Shown: positions 16,920 through 25,529 of the stretch, piece after piece
How the letters are laid out: each line of letters starts with the position of its first letter
Position numbering within the stretch: position 1 is the first letter of the stretch
NCBI GenBank assembly: GCA_046348995.1
Contig: JAXMDB010000002.1
Span: 62,001 to 126,000, forward strand
Source of the DNA: JANNSX01 sp046348995
GTDB taxonomy: Bacteria > Pseudomonadota > Alphaproteobacteria > Rhizobiales > Hyphomicrobiaceae
Direction: 5' to 3'
Length of the DNA stretch: 64,000 bases
The notes under the pieces: model-generated
Databases searched by the model: none
Seen by the model: the letters and a program-made list of their open reading frames with translations, nothing else
Told to the model about the DNA's origin: nothing
Program-made: the position numbers and the translations under genes

Positions 16920-18305
16920 ATGTCCGACCCCGCCGGGACGGCCGTTACGCCGGAAGAAAGCTCTGAAGAGCCGCTCGCCGGGCTCGATCGGGCGGCTGTC
17001 GAGGCCGCCATCGCCGGCAATGACGCGGAGCGGCTGAAAGCTCTCGTATCTCCCCTCGACGATCCCGACATGGCGGACCTCATCGGTCTGCTGCCGGCGG
17101 AAAGTCGCGCCCGCTTCGTCGAGCTGCTCGGCCGCGATTTCCGGCCCGAGGTGCTCTCCGAGCTCGACTATGGCGTCAAGGAGCAGATCGTCGAGGAGCT
17201 GTCCAACGAGACGCTCGCCGAGGCGGTCCAGCAGCTCGACACGGACGATGCCGTTTACCTTATCGAGGATCTCGAGGAGTCCGATCAGGCGGAGATCCTC
17301 GCCCGGCTGCCTGCCGACGAGCGGGCCACCATCGAACGCAGCCTCGACTATCCCGAGCAGTCGGCCGGACGCCTGATGCAGTCGGAGTTCATTGCCGTGC
17401 CACCGTTCTGGACGGTCGGCCAGGTGATCGACCACATGCGCGAGACCGAGGATCTGCCCGACGACTTTGCCGAGCTCTACGTCGTCGATCCGGCCTTCCA
17501 TCTCCTCGGCATCTTGCATCTCGACCGCCTGTTGCGCACGAAACGGCCGGTGCCGGTGAACGCCATCATGAGCGAGCACCGCTACGCGATCTCCGTCGTC
17601 GAGGATCAGGAGGAGGTGGCCCGCACCTTCGAGCGCCACAACCTGATGGCCGCGCCTGTCGTCGACAACGATGGCCGGCTCGTCGGCGTCATCACGGCGG
17701 ACGATGTCGTCGAGGTCATGAGCGAGGAGGCGGAGGAGGACATCTACCGCTTGGGCGGCGTCGGCGACGAGAGCGTGTCCGATACGGTGTGGAGCACGAC
17801 GCGCGGCCGCTTCCTGTGGCTGTTCATCAATCTGGGCACAGCGGTGCTCGCGTCCTGGGTGATCTCGTTCTTCCAGGCGACGATCTCGCAGATGGTGGCG
17901 CTCGCCGTGCTGATGCCGATCGTCGCCTCGATGGGCGGCAATGCCGGCACCCAGACGATGACGGTTGCGGTGCGTGCCCTCGCGACCCACGATCTGACCC
18001 CTCTCAACGCCATCCGTGTGGTCTGGCGCGAGACGGCTGTGGGCATGCTGAACGGTCTCCTGTTCGCCGTGATCATGGGGGCGGTCGCCGTCCTGTGGTT
18101 CGGATCGAATGGGCTCGGTCTCGTGATCGGCTCGGCCATGATCGTCAATCTGATCGCGGCGGCGCTGAGCGGCGTTCTCGTCCCGATCGTCCTCGACCGG
18201 ATGGGGCTCGATCCGGCGGTATCCTCGGGCGTTTTCGTGACGACCGTGACGGATGTCGTCGGCTTTTTCTCGTTCCTGAGCCTCGCGGCCCTGATCCTCG
18301 TCTGA
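16920..18305 (+). CDS. mgtE: MgtE-family magnesium transporter
   Basis: This encodes 461 residues. ATG 16920 is preceded by AAGGAG at the right distance; the upstream in-frame extension is rejected. The domain order is an N-terminal MgtE superhelical domain (about 25-145), a CBS-domain pair (about 145-270, ending in GVITADDVVEVMSEEAEEDIYRL) and five membrane helices (about 300-460) with the PIVASMGGNAGTQTMTVAVR signature. In this family the cytoplasmic domains sense magnesium and gate the channel. The gene is monocistronic in appearance, with a divergent partner upstream. Confidence 0.95.
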   Translation: MSDPAGTAVTPEESSEEPLAGLDRAAVEAAIAGNDAERLKALVSPLDDPDMADLIGLLPAESRARFVELLGRDFRPEVLSELDYGVKEQIVEELSNETLAEAVQQLDTDDAVYLIEDLEESDQAEILARLPADERATIERSLDYPEQSAGRLMQSEFIAVPPFWTVGQVIDHMRETEDLPDDFAELYVVDPAFHLLGILHLDRLLRTKRPVPVNAIMSEHRYAISVVEDQEEVARTFERHNLMAAPVVDNDGRLVGVITADDVVEVMSEEAEEDIYRLGGVGDESVSDTVWSTTRGRFLWLFINLGTAVLASWVISFFQATISQMVALAVLMPIVASMGGNAGTQTMTVAVRALATHDLTPLNAIRVVWRETAVGMLNGLLFAVIMGAVAVLWFGSNGLGLVIGSAMIVNLIAAALSGVLVPIVLDRMGLDPAVSSGVFVTTVTDVVGFFSFLSLAALILV

Positions 18306-18413
18306 GCGTCGCGGCAATGTGATGGCCGGTGCCGGGCTGCCTGCTTTCGCGTTTGCTCACAAAGCGCTATCTCAGAGCTACCGGCCCGGCCGGTGCAGCC
18401 AAAGGCGTCCAGC

Positions 18414-19208
18414 ATGAGCGAGCTACATATTCACTTGGGCGTGGCGCTCGCGGGCCTCTTGAGCTTTCTCTCGCCGTGCGTGCTGCCGCTCGTGCCGGCC
18501 TATATCGGCTTTCTCGGTGGCACCACCCTCGACATGCTGTCGGAGGAGGGCGAAGAGGCTCGTGCGGTATACCGCCGGGTGGTGGTCGCGGCGCTGTTCT
18601 TCGTGCTCGGATTCACGACGGTCTTCGTGGCACTCGGCGCCGGAGCCTCGCTAATCGGCCAGGTGCTGCTCGCCTACAAGGCCGAGCTCGCTTTTGCGGC
18701 CGGCGCCGTCATCGTCCTGTTCGGCCTGCATTTCCTCGGACTTCTGCCGATCGGCTTCCTCTACCGCGAGCTGCGCTATCACAATGCGGCAAAGCCTGCG
18801 AGCCTGCTCGGCGCCTACGTGATCGGGCTCGCCTTCGCCTTCGGCTGGACGCCTTGCATCGGCCCGATCCTCTCTGCCGTGCTGGCTGCCGCCGCGAGCC
18901 AGGACAGCCTCGGCCGCGGTGTCGGTCTGCTGTTGGTCTACTCGCTTGGGCTCGGCATTCCATTTCTCATGGCCGCCATCGCGATCCGTCCGTTCCTCGG
19001 CCTGTTCAACATATTCAAGCGGCATCTGGGCAAGGTCGAGAAGGTTATGGGCGCAGCCCTGGTCGTGACGGGTCTTCTCTTTATGACAGGCTCGATCAAC
19101 ACGTTCGGCAACTGGATGCTCGAGACGTTTCCGGTGCTCGCGGACGTCGAGACCTGGCTGACACCTGATAGTCTCCAGCAGGACATTCTGAAGCCCGCGA
19201 CCCCCTGA
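18414..19208 (+). CDS. ccdA: Cytochrome c biogenesis protein CcdA
   Basis: This 264-residue membrane protein has six helices. The two redox-active cysteines lie in SFLSPCVLPLVPAY (first repeat) and FGWTPCIGPILSA (second repeat), the CcdA/DsbD-beta hallmark. It passes electrons from cytoplasmic thioredoxin across the membrane to periplasmic thiol-disulfide carriers that reduce apocytochrome c. ATG 18414 is chosen, since AAAGG precedes it and the conserved N terminus LAGLLSFLSPC follows; the frame opens at a GTG at 18393. No other cytochrome c maturation genes are adjacent. Confidence 0.93.
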   Translation: MSELHIHLGVALAGLLSFLSPCVLPLVPAYIGFLGGTTLDMLSEEGEEARAVYRRVVVAALFFVLGFTTVFVALGAGASLIGQVLLAYKAELAFAAGAVIVLFGLHFLGLLPIGFLYRELRYHNAAKPASLLGAYVIGLAFAFGWTPCIGPILSAVLAAAASQDSLGRGVGLLLVYSLGLGIPFLMAAIAIRPFLGLFNIFKRHLGKVEKVMGAALVVTGLLFMTGSINTFGNWMLETFPVLADVETWLTPDSLQQDILKPATP

Positions 19209-19301
19209 GACGCCATCGACGGCTTAAGCGCACTGCGCTGCCGCGCCGGTTGCGCTATCCTGTGGGCGGGCTGCGTCGCGGGTTTCCTGGGGGGACGACG
19301 A

Positions 19302-19775
19302 ATGGGCAAGCTGTCGCGAGTTTGGGTTGCGCTCATCGGCTTGGGGCTGTCGTCAGCACCGGCTGGCGCCGATGGCACTTGGTCGATGCTCGAGGGGCGT
19401 TGGTCCGGCATGGGCACGATCGCGCTGGAAAGCGGTGCGACCGAGCGCTTGAAATGCCAGGCGACCTATCTCGTCGAGGCGGAGGGGCATGTCGCTCAGC
19501 GCCTCACCTGCATCAGCTCGAGCTACCGGATCGAGGGCAGCGCCGATCTCATCTTCGAAGGCGAGCAGCTTTCGGGGACGTGGAGCGAAAGCTCCTATGC
19601 CGTCGGCGGCGGGCTCGCGGGTTCGGCAGGCGCAGGGCACATCGCCTTTCGCCTCGATGCTCCGACCTTCACCGGCAACGCGAGCATCGAGGTGCAACGT
19701 TGCCGTCAAACGGTTCGTGTCACCCTCGCCGGGACGATCATCAAAAGCCTCGATGCAGGCCTGCGCCGCTGTTGA
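19302..19775 (+). CDS. Exported hypothetical protein
   Basis: This encodes 157 residues. It starts with a signal peptide (RVWVALIGLGLSSAPAGA, likely cut after AGA). The mature part is a small beta-rich domain (LEGRWSGMGTIALESG, CQATYLVEA, TWSESSYAVGG, RVTLAGTIIKSL) containing four cysteines, which may form disulfides in the periplasm. This lipocalin-like pattern of short strands recurs in several rhizobial exported proteins, but I do not recognise a named family. It stands alone between ccdA and a long non-coding stretch. Confidence 0.72.
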   Translation: MGKLSRVWVALIGLGLSSAPAGADGTWSMLEGRWSGMGTIALESGATERLKCQATYLVEAEGHVAQRLTCISSSYRIEGSADLIFEGEQLSGTWSESSYAVGGGLAGSAGAGHIAFRLDAPTFTGNASIEVQRCRQTVRVTLAGTIIKSLDAGLRRC

Positions 19776-20036
19776 GCAAGCGTAGCAGTCGCGCCACAGA
19801 GCCCCGATTTCGTCTACGTCGAGCGGTTCGATCGGCAGCCGATCGTCGGCAAATGGTCTTTCCTGCTCGTTCAGCGAGTTAGAATTTATGAAGAATAACA
19901 AAGCGATCTAGGGCTGCGCGACTGCGGTCAGACGGCGTCGCGCCGATCCTAGGGTCTGTGGCGACCTTGCAACGGATGGTTGCGGCAACGTCAGCGCCCG
20001 ATTGCGCAGCGAATCAGCATCTGCAATATCGCAAAT
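19776..20036. other. Intergenic region without a gene
   Basis: No convincing reading frame is seen in the 443 bases between the exported protein and the glycosyltransferase. The first 260 bases show nothing beyond a possible promoter (TTGCGC at 20002-20007, CAATAT at 20024-20029, 16-bp spacer). The last part holds the structured segment and terminator listed separately. Confidence 0.5.
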
Positions 20037-20182
20037 GCGACGGCGACGACTCGTTCGGGGGGATGAGGACCGGCGCCGATAAATTGCCAAGTTGGGGCAC
20101 TTGGGGGGAAGCTGGTGCGCATCATGCGACGTCAGCTTCAATCGATTGACCGGTTCGGGTGCTCCGAACCGGTCATTTTTTT
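20037..20182 (+). ncRNA. Candidate small RNA ending in an intrinsic terminator
   Basis: About 146 bases follow a possible promoter and contain no gene. A stem AAGCTG (20109-20114) can pair with CAGCTT (20133-20138), enclosing an inner CGCAT/ATGCG stem, and the segment ends in a strong rho-independent terminator. Such terminators are rare in this GC-rich window, and none of the nearby genes obviously needs one at this point. It could equally be the leader and attenuator of the downstream glycosyltransferase gene. The 5' end is a guess. Confidence 0.38.
20148..20182 (+). terminator. Rho-independent terminator
   Basis: The 11-bp perfect stem GACCGGTTCGG (20148-20158) pairs with CCGAACCGGTC (20164-20174) around a five-base loop. 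It is followed by a seven-T run at 20176-20182. This is the clearest intrinsic terminator in the window. Confidence 0.88.
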
Positions 20183-20218
20183 GTTGGCGTCCCGACCTCC
20201 AGAGGCTTGAGTGCCTCG

Positions 20219-21286
20219 ATGAGCCCGCCCCTTCGGATCCTGGTCGCGACCGACGCCTGGCGGCCCCAGATTAATGGGGTCGTCCGGACGTACGAGCGCC
20301 TGGCCGACGAGGTGAGGGCTTTCGGCACCGAGCTCATCTTCCTCACGCCCGAAGGCCAACCCGGCCTACCGCTGCCGAGCTATCCCGAAATCCAGCTCGC
20401 CTTGATCGGCCGGCGCACGGTCGAGGCCGCCTTCGAGCGGAGCGAGGCAAGCTACTTGCACATTGCGACCGAGGGCCCGATCGGCCTCGCCGCGCGGCGC
20501 TTCGCCTGCGATCGCCGGCTGCCCTTCACGACGAGCTTCCATACGCGCTTCGCGGACTATCTGAGCGCGCGCCTGCCGATGCCGGTCACGTGGGGCTATG
20601 CGGCGCAGCGCTGGTTCCACAATGCGGGGGCCGGCATGCTGGTGGCGACGCCCTCGCTCGCCGAGGAGCTGGCGCACCTGGATTTCCGAAATATCCTGCC
20701 CTGGACGCGCGGCGTCGACACGGAGCTGTTTCGCCCCCGCCCCGACAGGCTGTTCGGCTCCGATCCTGTCGCGCTCTACGTCGGCCGGGTCGCGGTCGAG
20801 AAGAACCTCGAGGCGTTTCTCGATCTGCCGCTCGCCGTTACGAAGGTCGTCGTCGGTGGTGGTCCGGCCCTCGAGACGCTCCGCGCGCAGTATCCGAAGG
20901 TGGTTTTCACCGGGCCGCAGGTCGGCGAGGCCCTTGCCCAGCACTATGCCTCCGCCGACGTATTTGTTTTCCCGAGCCTGACCGACACGTTCGGCGTCGT
21001 GCTACTCGAGGCGATGGCGTCGGGCGTGCCGGTCGCGGCTTTTCCGGTGACGGGACCTCTCGATGTCGTCGCCGATGGCGTGAGTGGTGTCCTATCGGAC
21101 GATCTGGGCGATGCCATACGCCGCGCCCTTCTCCTCGATCGCGGCGCCGTTCGTGCGCATGCGCTCGGCTACAGCTGGCAGCGCGCCGCAACGATGTTTC
21201 TGCAAGGCGTCGTCGCGGCCAATACCCGAAGCGGCCGCGTGATTCCGGCAGGCGATGCACTCCTGAGCGCGCTCGGCGAGCATTGA
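20219..21286 (+). CDS. GT4-family glycosyltransferase
   Basis: This encodes 355 residues. The start at ATG 20219 (MSPPLRILVATDAWRPQ) matches the conserved N terminus of SqdX/PimB-like GT-B enzymes, in which ATDAWxPQINGVVRT binds the acceptor side. Other features are TSFHTRFADYL, PWTRGVDTELFRP, LYVGRVAVEKNLEAFL and the nucleotide-sugar-binding EX7E region, FPSLTDTFGVVLLEAMASG. Relatives add mannose, glucose or sulfoquinovose to lipids. In rhizobia such enzymes make glycolipids under phosphate stress, but the acceptor here is not determined. It begins 37 bases after the intrinsic terminator, so expression could depend on read-through. Confidence 0.9.
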   Translation: MSPPLRILVATDAWRPQINGVVRTYERLADEVRAFGTELIFLTPEGQPGLPLPSYPEIQLALIGRRTVEAAFERSEASYLHIATEGPIGLAARRFACDRRLPFTTSFHTRFADYLSARLPMPVTWGYAAQRWFHNAGAGMLVATPSLAEELAHLDFRNILPWTRGVDTELFRPRPDRLFGSDPVALYVGRVAVEKNLEAFLDLPLAVTKVVVGGGPALETLRAQYPKVVFTGPQVGEALAQHYASADVFVFPSLTDTFGVVLLEAMASGVPVAAFPVTGPLDVVADGVSGVLSDDLGDAIRRALLLDRGAVRAHALGYSWQRAATMFLQGVVAANTRSGRVIPAGDALLSALGEH

Positions 21287-21344
21287 GATCGCGGCCATGC
21301 CGTGACAAGGTAGGCCAAGCGCTCACGACACGCGGCGATCTCTC

Positions 21345-22319
21345 ATGCAACTCCCCACCCTCTCCGACATCGAGGCCGCGCGCGTTCGCATCGCCGGCAA
21401 GGCACGGCTGACGCCTCTCATCGGCAACGAGACGATCGACGCGCGCCTCGGCGGCCGCGTGCTCTTCAAATGCGAAACCCTGCAGCGGATGGGTGCTTTC
21501 AAGATCCGCGGTGCCTATAACGCGATCGCCAACCTCGACCGCGGCAAGGCGCCCGGTGGCGTCGTCACCTGCTCGTCCGGCAATCATGCGCAAGGCGTTG
21601 CCGAGGCGGCGCGGCTGCTCGGCTATCCGGCGGTGATCGTCATGCCGGCGGATGCGCCGCGCATCAAGGTCGAGCGCACGCGGGCCGCGGGCGCCGAGGT
21701 CGTGCTCTACGATCGCGACACCGAGGACCGGGAAGCGATCGCGCGGCGGATCGAGACCGAGCGCAAGGCCGTCTTCATCCCGCCGTTCGATCATCCCGAC
21801 GTGATTGCCGGACAGGGTACGGCCGGTCTCGAAATCATGGAGCAGGCGCGGGCGCAGGGCGTTACGCCGGATGTCGTCATTGCACCCTGTAGCGGTGGCG
21901 GGCTTGCCACGGGAATCGCGACGGCGGTGAAAGCCCTTTCGCCGCCGGCTGAGATCTACGCCGCGGAGCCGCAAGATTTCGACGACCTCGCCCGCTCGCT
22001 CGAAACCGGCGAGAGGCAATCCAACAAAGGGACGAGCGGCTCGATCTGCGATGCCCTGATGTCGTCGGTGAGCGCGCTCACCTTCGCGCTCGCCCAAGAG
22101 CGTCTCGCCGGCAGTCTCAGGGTCAGCGACGCCGAGGTGAAGGAGGCCATGCGGGTCGCCTTCTCCGAGCTGAAGCTCGTGGTCGAGCCTGGCGGTGCGG
22201 CGGCCTTCGCGGCGCTGCTGGCACGGCGGATCGATCTAAAAGGCCGGTCGGCCGTCGTCGTCCTCTCGGGCGGCAATGTCGATCCGATCGCCTTCGCCGA
22301 AATCCTCGCCGGCGGCTGA
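21345..22319 (+). CDS. Threonine/serine dehydratase (PLP, fold type II)
   Basis: This encodes 324 residues without a C-terminal ACT domain, like the catabolic or short threonine ammonia-lyases. The PLP lysine lies in MGAFKIRGAYNA, the substrate loop is SSGNHAQGVA, the phosphate-binding loop is SGGGLATG and the pyridine-N contact is in VLSGGN. It deaminates threonine or serine to the 2-oxo acid. The absence of a regulatory domain argues against feedback-controlled isoleucine synthesis; a serine racemase-like role is an alternative. It is followed 20 bp later by an MFS transporter gene on the same strand. Confidence 0.88.
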   Translation: MQLPTLSDIEAARVRIAGKARLTPLIGNETIDARLGGRVLFKCETLQRMGAFKIRGAYNAIANLDRGKAPGGVVTCSSGNHAQGVAEAARLLGYPAVIVMPADAPRIKVERTRAAGAEVVLYDRDTEDREAIARRIETERKAVFIPPFDHPDVIAGQGTAGLEIMEQARAQGVTPDVVIAPCSGGGLATGIATAVKALSPPAEIYAAEPQDFDDLARSLETGERQSNKGTSGSICDALMSSVSALTFALAQERLAGSLRVSDAEVKEAMRVAFSELKLVVEPGGAAAFAALLARRIDLKGRSAVVVLSGGNVDPIAFAEILAGG

Positions 22320-22339
22320 GCGCATAGGCCGGGGGACGC

Positions 22340-23554
22340 ATGGCAGCGGGCACGACGCGGGACATGTCGATCAGGCTCGCGCTGTTCTTCAGCGCGACCT
22401 TTGCGGTCGTTGGACTGCACCTGCCGTTCTTTCCGGTCTTTCTCGCCTATCGCGGCCTGGACCCGGAGACGATCGGCCTCGTTCTCGCGGTGCCGCTGCT
22501 GGTGCGCATCTTCGCGGCGCCGGCGATCGCCTTCACGGCTGATCGGCTAGACGCGCACCGCAGCATCCTCATCCTGCTGTGCCTGCTGGCGACGCTCGTC
22601 TTCGCGTTGTTCGGCTTGGCGAACAATCTCTTGACGATCCTCGGCATCGCCGTGCTCTACGCCATGGTGTGGACGAGCGTCATTCCGATGACCGAGAGCA
22701 TCGCGACCTCGGCGGTCCGGACGAGCGGCATCGACTACGGCAAGATCCGCAGCTGGGGCTCATTCGCCTTCATCGTCGCGAGTTTCGTCGGGGGCGCGCT
22801 CGTCGACTGGTTCGGCAGCGCGGCGGCCTACTGGATGATCCTGGCCTCGATGGCGCTGACGTTGCCGGCGGCGCTGATGCTGCCCCGGCCGGAGCGGAGC
22901 GGTACGCCATCCTCACGCTTGAGCCTCGGTGACGCGGCGCGGCTCGTCCGCTCGCCCGTGTATCTGCTGCTGCTCCTGACCGTCTTGTTGATCCAGGGCG
23001 CACACGCCCTCCTCTACAGCTTCGGCACGCTGCACTGGCATTCGATCGGCATCTCGCCGTCGGCGATCGGTCTGCTCTGGGCGATCGGCACCGGGGCCGA
23101 AATCTTCACCTTCAGCTTCGCGGCCTGGCCGCTGCGCAAGTTCGGCCCCCTCAACCTCGTGCTGATCGGCGGCGCGGCCGGGGTGCTCCGGTGGGTGCTG
23201 ACGTCGCTCGACCCGCCCTATGCAGTTCTCGTCGCGGCCCAGCTCCTGCACGCGCTCAGCTTCGGCGCGACGCATCTGGGCGCGCTCTACCTCATCTCGG
23301 GGGCAGTGCCGCCTCGGCTCAACGCAACCGCACAGGGCGTCTATTCGGCGGTGTACGGCGGCATCGGCATCGGCGGGGTGATCATGCTGTCGGGGCCTCT
23401 CTATGCAGCGCTCAAGGGGGATGCGTTCCTGGTGATGGCGGGATTGTCGCTTGCGGGGTTGGCTGCGGGCGCGCTGCTCAAGCGGCGTTGGGACGGCAAG
23501 CCGATCATCGCGGAAGCCAGCGTCAGCCCCACAAATCCGGTCCCGGCGGCGTGA
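22340..23554 (+). CDS. MFS transporter (HcaT/LacY-like MFS_1 subgroup)
   Basis: This 404-residue membrane protein has twelve hydrophobic segments. The N-terminal half contains FPVFLAYRGLDPETIGLVLA and FTADRLDAHRSILIL, a variant of the MFS loop 2-3 motif. YGKIRSWGSFAFIVASFVGG is typical of the nucleoside/3-phenylpropionate MFS_1-like group (HcaT family). The substrate is not predictable. ATG 22340 follows a GGGGGA site. The gene's last 32 bases overlap the convergent epimerase gene. It may be co-expressed with the upstream dehydratase gene. Confidence 0.87.
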   Translation: MAAGTTRDMSIRLALFFSATFAVVGLHLPFFPVFLAYRGLDPETIGLVLAVPLLVRIFAAPAIAFTADRLDAHRSILILLCLLATLVFALFGLANNLLTILGIAVLYAMVWTSVIPMTESIATSAVRTSGIDYGKIRSWGSFAFIVASFVGGALVDWFGSAAAYWMILASMALTLPAALMLPRPERSGTPSSRLSLGDAARLVRSPVYLLLLLTVLLIQGAHALLYSFGTLHWHSIGISPSAIGLLWAIGTGAEIFTFSFAAWPLRKFGPLNLVLIGGAAGVLRWVLTSLDPPYAVLVAAQLLHALSFGATHLGALYLISGAVPPRLNATAQGVYSAVYGGIGIGGVIMLSGPLYAALKGDAFLVMAGLSLAGLAAGALLKRRWDGKPIIAEASVSPTNPVPAA

Positions 23555-24506
23555 TTCGGCCGCGCACGTAGACGATGCCGGGGGTACGATCGCGGGCGAG
23601 CAGCAGCGGACCGTCGAGATCGACCCAGCGGGCGAGCGAGGCCAGGTGCAGCGCCGGCGCCATGGCGAGCGAGGTCGCCACCATCGAGCCGACCATGATG
23701 TCGAAGCCGAGGGACTTGGCGAGGCGGGCGGTCGCGAGCGCCGCTGTCAGCCCACCGGTTTTGTCGAGCTTCAGGTTCACGCCGTCATAGCGATCGCGAA
23801 GGGCAGAGAGGTCGGTCGCGATGTGGACGGATTCGTCGGCCGTGACCGGCACGGCATGCGGGATCGAGGCCAGCGCATGGTCCTTGCCTGCGGGGAGCGG
23901 CTGCTCAATCGTCTCGAAGCGGCACTCGGCCGCAACCTTCAACAGGGCCTCGAGGTCCTTCTCGGCCCACCCCTCGTTGGCATCGGCGACGAGACGGGCG
24001 TCCGGTCGCGCCTCTCGCACAGCACGCATCCGCTCCGCATCCTCGGGGCCTCCGAGCTTGAGCTTGAGCAGCGGCAGCTCGGCGCGCCCGGCGGCTTGGC
24101 GCGCCATCTCGGCCGGTGAGGCGAGACTCAGCGTGTAGCAGGTGAGCACACGATGCGGTACGGCGGCGTCGAGGAGGGCGGCAGCTGATTGTCGGCTTTG
24201 CTTGGCTTCCAGATCGATGAGCGCGCAGTCGAGCGCATTCCGAGCAGCGCCGGGAGCAAGCGCATCGATCAATGCCTGGCGCGTGAGGTCGTCCGCAATG
24301 TGATCGCCCATCGTCTGGATCGTCTGGCAGACGCCTTCTGGCGTTTCGCCGTAACGCGCGTAGGGCGTGCACTCGCCGCGGCCGGTGTGCGGACCATGCG
24401 AGACGGTTGCGACGACGACGATCGCCTCGGTCTTGGCGCCGCGTGAGATGCGGAACTCACCCGCGATCGGCCAGCTTTCGATCGAGACCTCGAGACGGCG
24501 TCGCAT
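23523..24506 (-). CDS. Dipeptide epimerase (L-Ala-D/L-Glu epimerase-like, enolase superfamily)
   Basis: This encodes 327 residues, starting at ATG 24506 (MRRRLEVSIESWPIAG). The N-terminal capping domain is followed by the TIM barrel with catalytic LLKLKLGG (KxK), metal ligands in DANEGW, FETIEQP and ADESVH, and the second lysine in LKLDKTGGLT. This set is the dipeptide epimerase signature within the muconate-lactonising/enolase superfamily, which interconverts L-Ala-D-Glu and L-Ala-L-Glu during murein peptide recycling. Specificity for other dipeptides is possible. It converges with the MFS gene, overlapping by 32 bp. Confidence 0.9.
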   Translation of the reverse strand: MRRRLEVSIESWPIAGEFRISRGAKTEAIVVVATVSHGPHTGRGECTPYARYGETPEGVCQTIQTMGDHIADDLTRQALIDALAPGAARNALDCALIDLEAKQSRQSAAALLDAAVPHRVLTCYTLSLASPAEMARQAAGRAELPLLKLKLGGPEDAERMRAVREARPDARLVADANEGWAEKDLEALLKVAAECRFETIEQPLPAGKDHALASIPHAVPVTADESVHIATDLSALRDRYDGVNLKLDKTGGLTAALATARLAKSLGFDIMVGSMVATSLAMAPALHLASLARWVDLDGPLLLARDRTPGIVYVRGRITPPGPDLWG

Positions 24507-24524
24507 GGCCAAACCCTGGAAACG

Positions 24525-24553
24525 GCAGCGCCCCGGACGGGCCGGGGCGCTGC
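24525..24553 (-). terminator. Terminator-like hairpin after the IalB-family gene
   Basis: GCAGCGCCCCG (24525-24535) pairs perfectly with CGGGGCGCTGC (24543-24553) around a seven-base loop, 28 bases beyond the stop of the IalB-like gene on the minus strand. On that strand the stem is followed by CGTTTCC, only a weak T-run. It also sits just ahead of the epimerase gene, so a leader role is an alternative. Confidence 0.55.
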
Positions 24554-24580
24554 ATCTATACCGCGTCAAATGGGCCGAGC

Positions 24581-25327
24581 CTATTGCTGCTCGCCTTCGG
24601 CAGGAGCTGCGGCCCCGTCGGTTCCGGCCTTGTCGTCCTTCTTCTTGTTCTTCTTCTCCTGGTCCGCCTTCTTGGCCTTCTGGATCAAGGCCTCACGGTA
24701 CTTGAGGAGATACTGACGGCGCACGTTGGCGAATTGCGCGGTGTCGACCGGCTTGCCCTCATAGGACTCCTTGAAGCCCGACAGCGGCAGCTTGAACAGC
24801 ACCTGCTCGCCGACGACCGAGATCGCCGAGACCATCAGGTTCTGGCCGGTCATCATCGACTTCATCAGGTCTTCCGTCGCCTCGACCTCGGCCGTGCAGC
24901 CGTTGGGGAAGCAATAGGTGAAGGCGAGCTTCGTCGGCTCCTTCTGGTCGTCGATCTTGATCTGCGCGCCGGCCGGGATCGCCATGCCGAGCGGCACGGT
25001 GACGAGGAAGCGCTTCACGTCCAAGCCTTCGGTCGTGCGGATCGCTGCCGACACCATCGGGCCGCCGGTGTTCCGGTCGAGCTGCTCCTGATGGGTGATG
25101 CAGATTTCCTTCTTGTCCTTGTCCTCTTTCTTCAGCTGCGCCTTCTCGCACAGCTTCACCCAGAGGCTGACCTTCTCGCCGGCCTTGTCCTTCTTGGCGG
25201 TCCCATCGCCATCCGTCTGGGCGGCAGCCGGCATGGCGGCGGCACCGAGCGCGAGCATCGCTGCCGCGATCCCCGCCACGGCATACTTGCCCAGCGACCG
25301 CATCTGAGTGAACGACTGTCCTGCCAT
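24581..25327 (-). CDS. Invasion-associated locus B (IalB) family protein
   Basis: This encodes 248 residues. The start at ATG 25327 follows an AGAGAGGT site; the longer open frame upstream is rejected. The N terminus is a signal peptide (YAVAGIAAAMLALGAAAMPAAA), so the protein is periplasmic or outer-membrane associated. The core (about 55-205) has the IalB pattern: KLCEKA, ICITHQEQLDRNTGG, VTVPLGMAIPAGAQIKID and TYCFPNGCTAEVEAT, with paired cysteines. The C-terminal 35 residues are Lys/Asp/Glu-rich and presumably disordered. IalB was first linked to Bartonella entry into erythrocytes, but the family is widespread in free-living alphaproteobacteria and its molecular role is unsettled. Confidence 0.87.
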   Translation of the reverse strand: MAGQSFTQMRSLGKYAVAGIAAAMLALGAAAMPAAAQTDGDGTAKKDKAGEKVSLWVKLCEKAQLKKEDKDKKEICITHQEQLDRNTGGPMVSAAIRTTEGLDVKRFLVTVPLGMAIPAGAQIKIDDQKEPTKLAFTYCFPNGCTAEVEATEDLMKSMMTGQNLMVSAISVVGEQVLFKLPLSGFKESYEGKPVDTAQFANVRRQYLLKYREALIQKAKKADQEKKNKKKDDKAGTDGAAAPAEGEQQ

Positions 25328-25529
25328 GTCCGACGACCTCTCTATTGTGGGGACGATCGTTCGCCCCCTCCCCTTTTGCTGCAGCGCCCACAAGGCGTCA
25401 TAGCTCGAACACGGCTGAAGCCTGAAAATGAGGCAATCCCGTGGCCTTGTTGCCAAGATAACCTGCTATGGAAGGGCCGCCCCGAGCTTTCGTGTCGCGG
25501 GGGCAACGGCTGCCGTCGAAGGAGGCCTC

